Part shown: positions 34,601-47,700 of the stretch, in pieces
Position numbering within the stretch: position 1 is the stretch's first letter
Layout of the letters: each line of letters starts with the position of its first letter
Notes under the pieces: generated by a model
Told to the model about the DNA's origin: nothing
Databases searched by the model: none
What the model saw: only the letters and a program-made list of their open reading frames with translations
Translations under genes and position numbers: made by a program
NCBI GenBank assembly: GCA_014773175.1
Contig: VXCM01000055.1
Span: forward strand, 280,436 to 344,435
DNA: 64,000 nt
Reading direction: 5' to 3'
Origin: Lucifuga dentata
Lineage: Eukaryota > Chordata > Actinopteri > Ophidiiformes > Bythitidae

Positions 34601-37600
34601 AGACGAGAGGGTTGAAGTACTAGTGGGGGAAGGCTGGGGTCTGCCCGGCGCCCTGCCCTCGGGCTGAGCCAGGACTGAGGGCTACTACTGGGGGCTGTGC
34701 TTGGGCTCCCTGCACGGGCTGCCGGGTCAGGGTAAGGCAACACTGGTACACCCACACCGTGGGACGTGTGTCTGAGCTGGCCGAGACTCTGGGCCTGTTG
34801 CATAGCTAAACGCCTAACCGGAGGCCCTGAGGGCCTATCTCTGCCTGGGGGAGCCACAGGGACCTCCAGTTGCAGGAGTCCAGGGCTTGTTGGATCCTTT
34901 AGGGGAGGAAGGTGCAGACGGCTGGGGGGAAGAGAGTGAGGAGGGTATGGGGGTGGGTCAGGGAGGTCCTGGGGATGATGTAAGGGATGGGTAGGTGGGT
35001 ATATGAACCGTGGACCCTCTAAACCCAGGAAGGGTAACTCATGAGGCTGCCAGCTTTCAGGTGAGCGAGGAGGAGGGCTGTGTGTGTGAGACAGAGAATG
35101 GCCAGAGGCAGTGTACTGATGAAGCTCCATCTCTCCACTCTCCTCCGGGATGGAGGGGTAACCAAAGGGCCCCTCTGCGCCTGGGGGGGAGGACAGAGCG
35201 GAGCTACGCGGGCTGATGTCAGGCATGTAGAATGGTGGTGGAATCCCTGATTCAATGCGGCTGCCTAGATACCCATAGAATGGGCCCTGGGGAAAGCCCC
35301 TGTAGCGGGACGCCGGGGCCTGCCCTGAGGCATGAAGTGCACTGCCCTCCGCAAAGCTCATACCTTCCATAGGCCTGTGTAGGCGGGGGCTGTAGGTGGG
35401 GGGCTGCGTTGACTCCAGGCTGGAGGACGTTGGGGAGAGCTGGGGCCGCAGCGTGGGCATGATGGGCGGCAGTGGCCCTGGATCAAAATCATTCTCCTCA
35501 TCAGACTGCCGGAACTCAGGGTACATATCAGACTCCTCAGCAAAGGGGAAACCCTGGATGCGGCGGGGCGGTGGGCTGGTCTCCATGACAAAGCGGCCAT
35601 CAGGACCACGGCTTATCAGCTCAATAGGCGTGGTGACTTCTGCCTCATATTTGGAGACACTGTATTTCTTGCTGGCTATGGCACGCTTGGTTTTCTTGTA
35701 GAATGAGAGCTCTTTTTCTTTTTCTCTCTGAGGGCTGGGCAGCTTCCTGACATACAGGCCTGGACCATGTGAACCCTCCGAAGAAAGAGAGCGGGGACGA
35801 GATGGAGGAGAGCTCTCTGGACTTATCTTCCCTGATGATAACCTGACAGAGAAAATGGAGACACAAGGCACTGACTTTAACAAATACCATGAGACCCTAA
35901 GGGAGACTACATAAAAAATTTATAAAAGAAAAGTAAGATCATTGGCACAGTAAATGAATAGCACAGAGTTTGAATCCAAAGATAAACAGATGACACAATA
36001 CAAAGCCAAAGCGCTACATCAAGGCAGCCATAATGAACTGCATTATGATAATGACCAGCTTATGGAGGCAGTAGCATCCTGATAGGACTGCAGCTAATGA
36101 ACCAAGCCAGAATGACAGGATGAGAGGAGAACCAACTATGCAACCATGACAACCGTATCACAGATCTATTGAATCTACAGCTTCTTGAGTAGAAGTGAGG
36201 CCAATTTCCATATGCTGCACCAAATGCTGGTGTGAGAAAAGCAGATGACATCTATCCAGGCCTCATTGCCCACACCAGGAGCAGCATAATCAACACTTGC
36301 TAAGTCACTGAATACATAAGGTAGACATACAGGTAGAAGGAGTGCATATACACAGTACTAGACTGTACATGCAGCTGAGCTATGCAATTTGATCTCCGTA
36401 CGGTGCATGCAATTCAACCAGTGATACAGTTGATCATTTCTTTGCAATGCATTAACCATGCAGCCAAGCCAGTGCAGTGCAGCACACTCTGTATTTTGGT
36501 GCAGGCAGGCACTCACAGGGGGCTGGCGGGCGGGGGCAAGAAACTGCTCCTGGCAGGCTCGTCCCAGCAGGGCTCTACCCCTGGCAAGGGGGTGAGAGGA
36601 GGCCTGCGATGGGAGACAAATGACACGGGCCTGGTTCATCTTTTAAGGTCTAAGTATGAACTGCCTGATCTGCCTGGACCACTAAAAATAATAAAGGGCT
36701 ACTTGATTTTTTTAACACTGGTGATCTACCTATAGTCACAACCAAACACAGATTATTATCACAAATGAGCTTTTTTTTTTAGATTGAAATGCAGTCACAC
36801 ATGTACACAAGTTTTACACACAGACATTCTGTACAACACACATACATACTGTACATTAAATGTGCAGCTTCAATGAAAAACAGAAATAGCATTACTAAAC
36901 ACTCAGAATCATGCAGAAAGCAGACAGCATTTGAGGTTAGAGAATAAAGATGGATCAAAAATCAATACAAAGACTGCAGCTTGGGCACTCTGGGTAATGT
37001 GCTTAAATTGCTGACTTTGCTGCTTTGAACGCTCCTTTATCTGCCCACGATCCACAAGAGGTTGCTGCTGTACATGGTCTTATACACCTCTCACAAAACT
37101 CTGGCATATAACCTATGTTTTGTTCATTCACCTGGGGTTCCTCTCGTATATCTGCCCATTGTGTACTTCATAAAAGATATAATAACAAATATTACCCCAT
37201 ATCAGGTATACAGAGCCTTCATGCTATGTGTTTGGCTAAGTCTAACAGGTTTGTTTAATTGTGTTTCCCAGCTGCTCACATAAAATGTTGCTGTTACTAA
37301 TTATTCCAATTAATGTCTTGGTGCAGCTGCATCAGAAGGGAGATTTTGTGAAACAGTAGTGTAAGGTGCATAAGAACAGGCACAGTAGATCTACCCCTGG
37401 CAGACTGCAGGACTCTAGTTTCACTTTACTTACGGTGACTCTACGCTTTTCCTGAAGTGTGTCACTGACAAGGGAGGATCTGAGAGGACAAAAAATGTAA
37501 TTTAGCATTTCCTTCAGTAGAGTTCAGACAAGTTTAATACATGTAGAGTATTTTCAGTACAGTGTAAGGGGAGGCCAACCTGGTTTGCGCTTGAGTTTAC

Positions 37601-40600
37601 GGCGGTGTTGCTTATTGACAAAGCAAGCTGCTAGAGTGCTAAACAGTACCGCCGCTGCCAGAAAACAGATAGTTGCCACGACACCCGCCACCACAGGCCG
37701 CGCCAGCCCCTCATCAGCCACCTCCGCAGGGGGGAAGGGATCTGATGGGGCAGAAGTTAACTAGTTTTAAAAGGCCTGGAAAAATCCACAGGTTACATAC
37801 ACATCTTTACAAGGCAAAGCTTGTCAGTTTCTGACCTGTGCTCGACACACCCACTACGTTGCTGCTCTCACTGATCAGGTCATCCATGACGGCCATGACT
37901 CGAAACTCATACCAGGACTCCTGCAAAAACAAAGAAATCTTCTTATACCATTACATATTTTGTTTACAGCTTACACATCATTTAATATTATAATTTCTGG
38001 ATATTTGTCACCATAAAATGGGGAGATTGTTAACAAAAACAAAAAAAAGAATCCTGTTCATTAAATTTTACATCCAACAATATAACATCGCACATTTTCT
38101 CTAAAAAATGTGTATGATCTCACCTGAACAAGGTCTCTGGCTATGAGCTCAGTCTCAGTAGATGGGATCAGGTCATCCAGGACTTCCCACCTCTCCCCGA
38201 GGCGAAACTCCATGATGTAACGGTCGATAGGTGAGGAGTGGTTTGCTGGAGGGAGCCAAGTGAGGAGGACACCATGCTGCGTGCGGTTGGCTGTGAGGCA
38301 CCGTGGTGGAGTAAGAAGCACCAGTGGTTCTGGGGTACCCAGGGGAGAGCCTGTGGACCAGGACAGAAATATTTGATATGTAAGAAATGAATTCAGACAT
38401 GACCCAGATAGAAAACTCCTGAAAGATCTGCTGCAGTGAAATATCATTAAAAACTCAAATGGCACAAACTACAGTCGAAGCTTCAGTACTTATGAGTTTT
38501 GAAAACTGTGTAACAAATTGATGTGGCAGCTCATAAATGCTGCACTGACACTTAAAATGAGATATGCTGTATGTTAAAGTGGATAATCAATAGACACAAA
38601 TGACATTTTCCACTCTATGGCTCTTGCAGACAGAGATATGTATGTTGATCATATGCAGACTCAGTGCACACACTGCGGATGTGAGGTGTGCCTTGACCTG
38701 TACACGCCTTTTATTCAAAACCTCGCCTTCTTTGTCCTTTCCACTGGTATACTGGAAAATCAGGGCATGCACTTTTCTCCTTTTATGCTTTTTTCTGCTG
38801 AGGCATTGCTTTTAAATACCATACACCTTTAATTCAGTTTGGGTTTAGGCGACAGCACACAAAGGCTGAATTGGCAGCATGCCCTTGGGACACAACTTGA
38901 ATTCAAAACACTAAGGAATGAATCTGAAATAATTTCTTATATCAAAATACACCTCATATCAAAAAATGAATTTTTTAGTTAAGAAACTGATAAGCCACAT
39001 TGTGGCTGCATGGCTCCGTGTCTTCAAACCTGTGACCTACACTGAGACATTTTAGCTGTGTGATCCAGCGTTTGTCTTGTCCAAGTGCGCATGCTGGGTT
39101 TTCTGGGTTTCTTAAACTCAGCAAATTTAAATGGTTTCCTGAAACGCTTTGTGCACACTAATGGAACCTTTCTTTCTTTATGATGCCTAAAAAAATCTCC
39201 ATCACATGCAGTAAATGGCTGCATCACACCTTTGTGGCATAGTTGTAGTGTTTCTAAACTACCAACTTGACGTCTTCTGGTCTTTATTTTTATTAGCATG
39301 GGTTTCTTGTTTTATGCTATAAACTGAATACTAAATGCAGTATTGGCAGGTTTTGGAGCCCAAGGAGATCATAAATTGATTTAAAATAAAAGGCTACGTA
39401 ATTTAGATAGTTTTCATCTATTTGAGTGTCTGTTTTGGAAACAAATATCTGTATGTGAAAAATGATGCTTAAAGGTCTGAATCTGGACTAAAGGTGCTGC
39501 TTTCTTTTGATATGGATGACAAATACATAATAGCATATCATATACGTTAAGATATCACTAGAGGGCAGTATATTCCATACCACTGTTTCTGATGAGCATT
39601 CAAAATTAAAAATAGTGTCTCTTCCATAAGCCAAAAAAAGCCTGGACAAATAAAGCCATCACATGAGTCAAATGTACTGAATAAAATCCAAACTCAGTGG
39701 GTTGATTCTGCAATCAGCTAATGTGGATAGAACTCATACTATGAATATGTGGTGAGAGCAACATCTCCAGCACCCACCTGCGGTGTTGACTGTCACAACT
39801 TCGCTGAATGGGCCTGTGCCCAGTTTGTTTTGAGCCAACACACTGAACTGGTATTCTGTCCCAGGCTCCAGCCCTGGTACCACCAGCCATGTCTGAGCAC
39901 CGGACACTGGCATAGAATGCCAGTCATGAGGCCCAAAGTCTATTCTCTTTGACCTAAGCAAACAGAAATTGGATAGACAAGGGGAATTATGCATTATTTA
40001 AGAGTAAACAGATGAAGTTGTGAAGTAGGTATGCAGTTCTTAAAGCAGGGATCATGACTCAAATTGATTTTGTCCCTGATTCAAGTTTGCACTAAAATAA
40101 AAACAAACAAAAGAGTAAATTAAAAAAAACAAAAAAACAAACAAAAAAAAACTACCTGGTCGCAATAATAAAAAGACTTAAAAAAAACATCATCATGGCC
40201 ATGTTGCTATTCAGCCTTGAATAGTTTAGTGTCCTTGCACTGAATGTGTCCTTGAATTTGTACACTGAATTATCCTTTGAAAATTAGGAATTGCCAAATG
40301 AAAAGTGTGTGAATAGTTTCAGAACAGCGTTCAAAGAATATGCATACAAATAGACTATAAAGTTTAAAGAACATAAAACCATGCCAGGATGTAAACAAAA
40401 CTATGTAATAATTGTGTCAGATCTGTGACATTATTTTCAAAATGAACTAAATCATTACACTGCCTAGTCTGCTTCACAAATGAAATGTTAACTTTTTTGT
40501 TTATTCATTCATTTTTAACTTAAAACACTGATGGCTGGCAATACCTTCTGACCTTTAATACTAATTAAATGTTCCAGCTGAAAACCAAGATCACTGGACC

Positions 40601-41722
40601 AATGGGACTTAATACGATTCAGCAAAGAAAAATAAAATATACATCAGGGTAACAGCAAATTGGGAGTGTTTGTTTGATTTATATTTGATTAGTTTAAACT
40701 ATTCATTGAAAAATTAATATGTAAACCATGCCAGTCCTTACTATTACCTGTCTGTCTGTCATCACTGCAGCTGTAACTTTGTAGCCACATACTGTCCTGT
40801 TAATTTGTTTCATGTACATCCACAAAAATCCTTTCAAAGCTGCATACTAAGCCGGTGGTTCTCAAACTGTTTGAACCACCAAAACTTAAATACCACCTCA
40901 CCAACAAGGAACCAAATCACAGAAAATCCTCATGTTTGCATTTGTGCTGTAATGAAATTATGAAGTGCAAAAAAAAAAAAAAAAAAAAAAAAAACAATTT
41001 CTTAATAGAGCCCATATATTTGTTACTAAATTGCCAAAATAACTGGATTTCTATAGATTTCAATTGTTTTAATTCTCTGCAGAAATTTCCAGGGTCCTTT
41101 GGCATCACTAGTGACACACACACCTACCACAGCTTGAGAACCACTGTTCTAAGCTATAAGGTGTTTTTGCTCTAGAATGTGGCATGCATTTAGCATATAA
41201 TTATTTCTCACGTAAGTAATTACACAGCGACTCCAACTGTAAACTGTGTTAGAGCAAGACTTCAGGCTGTCTGTCATGGCTGCTAGCAGATCTATATTAT
41301 TATGTATGATGCAACGTTCCTGCAGTGACTTCCTATTCCACTCTATTATGCTTCCAATACACAACATGAATTATGCACATGCAAATACGCTGTAAATACC
41401 CTGAAAAATCTGCTGTTGAAAGAATGCTGCTGTGAGGTTATGAATTAATTTAATATTTTATTGTTACCAAAAAGGAGGGCAGAAAACAAAGTGCTCCTAT
41501 GTCAAAATAAAAATGTAACCTCCAGTCTTTCCACATCTGCAGACTGCTGCTATTGATCTGAAGTAAACCAAGAGCACTCACACTGGACCGTACCACACAG
41601 AGAATGTCTGCTCGAAGCCGCCATCATAACCTGGTTCCCAGGACACATTAGCAGAGGTTGTTGAGGGCAATACATGGATATTGCCAGGAGCGTGTGGGCT
41701 GGTGCCTGAGAGAGAGAGAGAG

Positions 41723-41768
<46 letters not shown>

Positions 41769-44700
41769 TTAAAATGCACTGCATGGATATCAATTTACTT
41801 ATCAAATATGTAATTACACATATTAGCAAGAACTATTATTTCATATCCATTGCCTTAATTAAGCTAAAGATACCTTTTAAAATGGATATCTAATTAATAA
41901 ATATCAATTATTTACATAAGTGATATTTTAGTAACTGTGCCTATGAATTGAGTTAAGTCATTTCAGTAACATATTACGGTGAGTCAAATGAAGAGCGTTT
42001 TGCTGTTGTTTTCATCCCTCAAAATGCTTTGCTGCATGTATGTCTGCCTATTCACTGGTTAATACGCTGCTGGCTGAGGTGGTGACCAGTGTAAGGTCAA
42101 GTTCAAGAGCAGCACCGTCTGCAGCTGTGCACGTCCCACCCACCTACCAGCTGTGCTGTGTGGCCTGAAGCCAGTCACTTCTCCCTGGGATAAAAGGAGA
42201 CCTGAGCATGTCTGAGAGCACAGCTGCCTCTGTGACACCTGTCAGCTGACAGCAGGTCAGCTGGCTGGACGATGCCAGATCTGCTAATATGACTCCATGC
42301 ATAGTGGAGGAAACTTACTGATTAATACATTTTTAAACAATAATATACAATACAAAAAACACACTGAAAGCAGCGCACAGTGCTGAACTGGAATTTACCA
42401 TACAGTATGTAGCCACATACATTTTGACATTTCTGACTCATCATTTGGAAATAAGGCCAAAAGTTACTAAATACTTGCACACAGAAGAGCATGAGCACCA
42501 AAATGACCTAATATAAATACAGTTTTGTCCACTAACTGTGCACACAATCACATATGTTGTATGTTTGCCATGCTTATACATGTAAATGAAGGAGAATTAT
42601 GATCGTTTTTATCTCTATAATATTTATATGTAGCTAAGGCCATGCATGTTGGAATTGCTCAAAACACACAGCACAAAGCCCTAAAAGTACACAGCATTAA
42701 TCCCAGAAAATACACAGCACCAATCCCTCAAAATATTCAACAGTGATCCTTCAAGTTCTGACCTACACCATCAATTCCAGAAAACAAATAATATCAAACC
42801 TCCAAATATGTAGCATAAAACCCTAAAAATTAATCCTAGGGAAAACATTTAATCAATCCCTGAAAGCATTCAGCATTTACTTTTGAAATACCACACAATC
42901 AATCCCAGAAACCATGCAACATCAATAACTGGATCTTTGAAATCCTACCCCATTCCCAGAAAATACAGCATCAACCCCAGAAAATATACACTGATCTCAG
43001 AAAACACACAAAATCAACCCCAGAAAGCATACAGCATCGATCCCTGAAAAATGTATCGCATCAACCCTGAAAACATAAAGCACAAAGACAAGATCAAGTT
43101 CTGAGGACATACAGTATCAAGTTCTGCAAGCAATCCCTGAAAGTATACTTTAACCCCAGAAAACATACAGCTTCAATGCCTCAAAAATACATCATCAAGC
43201 CCTCAAAACATTCAGCACCAATCATTCAAAACACAAAATAAAGGGGGACTTGCAACAAATTGAAAACCACACCAAATCAGTATGAAACGTCAGGGAAAAT
43301 GAACACGCTGTGGTAAGCTGACAGCAGTGTGCAGACTGTTTTTACCGATGACTAGGATACGCGTGCTGGCAGTGATGCTTGTAACCACATTAGTGGCGAC
43401 ACACTCCCATTCTCCATGATCCTCCTTGCTGAGGGACTGAAACTGTAAGCTGCCACTGGGTAGGATGTTGTGCTTACTCTTGCTTGGCTTTCCCACCTGC
43501 AAGAGACATGAAAATAACAAAGTTTAGTCATACTGAACAAATATTTTTAAATATTCAACATGTTTCAATAAAATTAGAGGGTAAGTTAGTTTATGAGCCA
43601 AAGAAGATCTACTGAGTGGCTATTCAAGCACTTTATGTTGGACTCATAACTCCTGAACCAAAACTCTTATTTTCTAGCTTCCTTTGTTCAAACTATCAAT
43701 ATAGCCTAGGTTTGCTCCTATTTTTTTTTTTTTCANTTTTTTTTTTTTTTTATTCCACACTATTTTCCCAGAATTAGTTGCACACTTCTTGTAGGTTTGA
43801 CCTATCTGAGGTAACAGCCCTTGAACATATTATGACTGCAGCTAACCTTTGAAGACACGTGTTTGAGGAGTCTAGCAAGATTTGAGCAAATTTAGCCTAC
43901 AGGGGTCATCACAGCATAATGATGAATTTAAACTTTGCATAAATCAGCCTTGTACAAAGCCTGAATATTCCAGACAGAATTTATGTTGCCCTTAAAAAAA
44001 AAAAAATCATCCATTAAAATTTATAATTTTGTGTGAATGTATGCTCTCTATTGGCTTCATCGTCATGGTTTCTTTGTTTACTACACCTTTCTCCAGGTGA
44101 TGGTTGGTATATCAGGATCTCCAGAAGCAGCACAAGGTATTACTAGCTCTCTCCCAGCCTCCTGACGGTACTCCCCCCCAGGTCTCACATTAAAGTAAGG
44201 GGGATCCTTGATACACACGCACACACACACACATACAAATACACATGATTCAGGCTTATGGATAGATCAGTATATACTAAAAAATTGACAAGTAGTAGTA
44301 GCAGTAATTATGGTGTACCTTTAGCACCAAAGTTGCAGGGGGGGACATGCCCATGGTACCCAGGGCGTTGTAAGGCACACAGGTGTAAGTGCCCAGGGAG
44401 TCTTCTGTGGCCTCTGCCACCCGGATACTTCCATCTGGCATCAGGCTCCAACCAGGGTACTACAAGAGAAGGGATCATCTATGACAGAAGTACTTAATCT
44501 TTGTTTATTTTCCTGACAGCTACCTAAATGTTTTGTTGCATTCTGCAGTTGGTGCATGTATTCTTGATACATTCGATAAAGAGTTGGTGCCTCCCAGATC
44601 TTGACTGGCTAAACACACCTGATTTAGCTGATCAGGTGTGCATAGAGCAGGGAGAGATAGAAAATATACATTGTTGTGGGTCCAGAGGACCAGGACTGAG

Positions 44701-47700
44701 AACCTAGGTTCTAGAGTAACTGAAATACCAAAATATATCAGCATAATGACACTTTTAGTGAAGTGAGTACCAATCATTAAATTGTAACCATTAGTTTGTG
44801 ATTTCACACTAAAACATACTGTATGTAACTGTAAAAAGCCATAACAAAAGAAAAACCCTAACACCTGGATTTAAAAGGTATCTCTACTAGGCTGAGATAA
44901 ATGGAAGCCATTATCTAGAGGGGACTGATTTATAAATGAGGAAACTGTACAGTGGAGGCTTATCATCTGGACATAGAAATGAAGCCCAGAGGCGGACACC
45001 TTCTCCACTCTGAGAGCGTATCCGTCTTTCTCCCACTTCACTGATGTCACAGGTGGGTTGGCATCCACCGGGCAGCGGATGATTCCTGGCAGTTTCCGTG
45101 GGACATAGATGACCGGGGGCATGTTGACCACTCGGGCAGGATCTAGAAAGACCATGTTAGGCATGTTTGGTAAATATTAAATGACATCAGTGTCAAATAT
45201 TTGATACAGTACAATTTGTAAAGAAAGTCAGGGGAGGAAACAACCATGTGCAGTAATAATTGGCAGGAGAAGAGCGGAGCGTATTTGGCTGAGCTGAAGC
45301 ATCCAGATTACTTTATTACGGCTGTATTTGAGGCTATGATGAAATCAGTGTCCATGTCTGCAGTGCTGCAAATCCTGCAGCTCTCTCCCATACTGTAGCA
45401 CAAAAATCAATGGCCAGCAGCAACTTGGGAGAAAATTAGCATAGGCAATGCACAAGCGCTGAAACGTCAGATGACCTGGAGTGGCATTTCTCTCTCATCA
45501 GTCTCAGCCGATGAGCAGAAAGGTCACCATTTTACTTCGTTTCAGGGCACAGTTTGGGAGCCAGATTCAAAGAGACCCAGACTCTGCAAAAGGCATGAGA
45601 TAAGCCTGTGCTCATCTTTGTGCACCAGAATGAGGCTGGAGATAATAACTCCATCACCAGTCCCATTTAGAATATAAAAATGGTCAAATTGGACATAAGT
45701 TAGTATTATAAGGCAGAATGGAGCGGGGCAAACACTGCTCCTTCTCTAACATGTGACCTTGAAATTTAAGAAGGTTAAGTTGCATTGCAGTGAAAGAGCA
45801 GCAGTGCTGATAATACAGCAGCCTCCAACACAAGCAGCCTCCATACTGCTGCTGTTCCCTGCTCACAGCTCGCTGTACTGTCTCGCTGTCCCTCCCCCTC
45901 CACTTTGTTGCCATGGTAACACTCACATTGAACAGTCAGGTAGGCTGATGCTGAGGGAGAGATCCCGAGGCTGTTACTCGGACTGCAGGTGTATTTCCCA
46001 GCATCCTCTGGTTTGACCCGGAAGATGATAAGGGTGCCGTCGATGAGAATGCGCACTCTGAGTTTCAGATCACTACAATAAAGACACAGATGCTTGTCAT
46101 AGCATGTCACTTACACACAGTAATAAGGCAGGGCACAGCTACTGTATTTTTTACAAAATTACATCAAGGTGCCATAAGGGAGCAGCAGAGAATCAAACAG
46201 CAACTGATTCTGAGTGGGCTCCAAAGAATAGTCCAATAAATCTGCTAATTGCAATAATCAACCAGTGTTATAGCCTCCATGTTTTCCCCCTTGACATCAT
46301 TTCAAATGAAACAAACTAATGGTGAACCACATACAGTATCCTGCTTGTTTTCTTTTGGAATGGGCGGCAAATCCACTTTCCCTTTTTTCCCACAGTGATG
46401 TAATTCATCATTTGATCATGCAATGGAAATCAAAGCTCAACTAGAATAGTAATCTTTGATACATATCTTATTCTCTCAAATATCTTATCTAACTTGAAAT
46501 AAATGAAGACTGACAACATAAAAACTGTATAAAACTGGAATGGACTTCAGGCCAGCACACTTCAGTGCACTTCCTCTTTGAAAGTCCATGGGACACTTGT
46601 TTTTGCTGCCAGTCAAAATCCCATTCACTTGTTCTTCCTTTCCACTTGTTCTGTCTGTCACTTGTTCGCTGTAAACACTTTCAGCCTCTAAAGATTTGCT
46701 CTGGGGAATCCACAGAGGTCCTGGCACAGCTTCAGATCATCGCTGCATGAGAGACATATGATGACACAAGGCTTGGGTCATGTGATGGTATCACATGACC
46801 CATCATCAGAGCATACTAACTTGCCTGGCATGCTCCAGACAGATCCCTGCTAGGCCCGATCTTACTGCCTTTGGGGCCACAGCAGGACAGGACACATACA
46901 CGTGATCACGCAGATACAGACACCGCATACCAAGTCAGAGCTGCACCAAATACACCACAGCAAAGTGCTCGGAGACACAGAATGTGACTTACAGCAGAAA
47001 GGCTTTGGGATTAAAACCTCACAGCCTGTGTGGAGGTGATTTAAATAAATGAGCCTGAAAGCAAGAGGATCCCAGATTCTCACCCTCATCTAAGTAAAAT
47101 CAGTTACAGACAGTAGTGAACTTGATCATAACTTTACTTCTTGAAGTAGACGTTATCCTCTTCCCAAAACCAGGTGTAGGTCAGGTTGCCAGGATATGCC
47201 TCTGCTTGGCAGGCGAAGAGTGCATTCTGAGATATGTTTACGGTGATGTTTTCCGGTGGTGAAACAATATATGGAGGCCCTAAGAGAAGAAGAAAACATA
47301 GGTTTTAGTTTCTTTTACACCTGTAGCAACACAGTCTGCTATTATAAAAACCTGCAGCAACACATACAGACCTACTTCCACTTAGGGAATGTAGACTTTT
47401 TTAAAAGAACAGATCAGACAAAGTGAGAGAGAGCATGCACTATGTATTATTTGCAATCCATCACCACACTCTGATGTGAAATACAGTGAGCAGCCAGCTA
47501 TTGTAACCTTAATAGTAGTCAGTGTTGGAGCTTATGCATGCCGCACATTGTAACCTCTTCATCCACCCAACGTAATCTAGATTGTTCTTAACTCGCAATA
47601 AAACAGCAGAAGCCATGAAAGGTAAGCTGTCTTTTATGAGTGGGCCCAGATACAAGCCTCCTGGTTATTTTCCTCTCAGCATGCACAGCTTTATACATCA

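Noticed and set aside
34188..35701. Plus-strand open frames over the igsf9b large exon
   Set aside because: The GC-rich exon makes stops rare in all frames; the minus-strand frame alone shows conserved blocks.
42655..43235. Possible CRISPR-like repeat array
   Set aside because: Units are contiguous, diverged and without constant spacers; the host is a vertebrate. It is a minisatellite.
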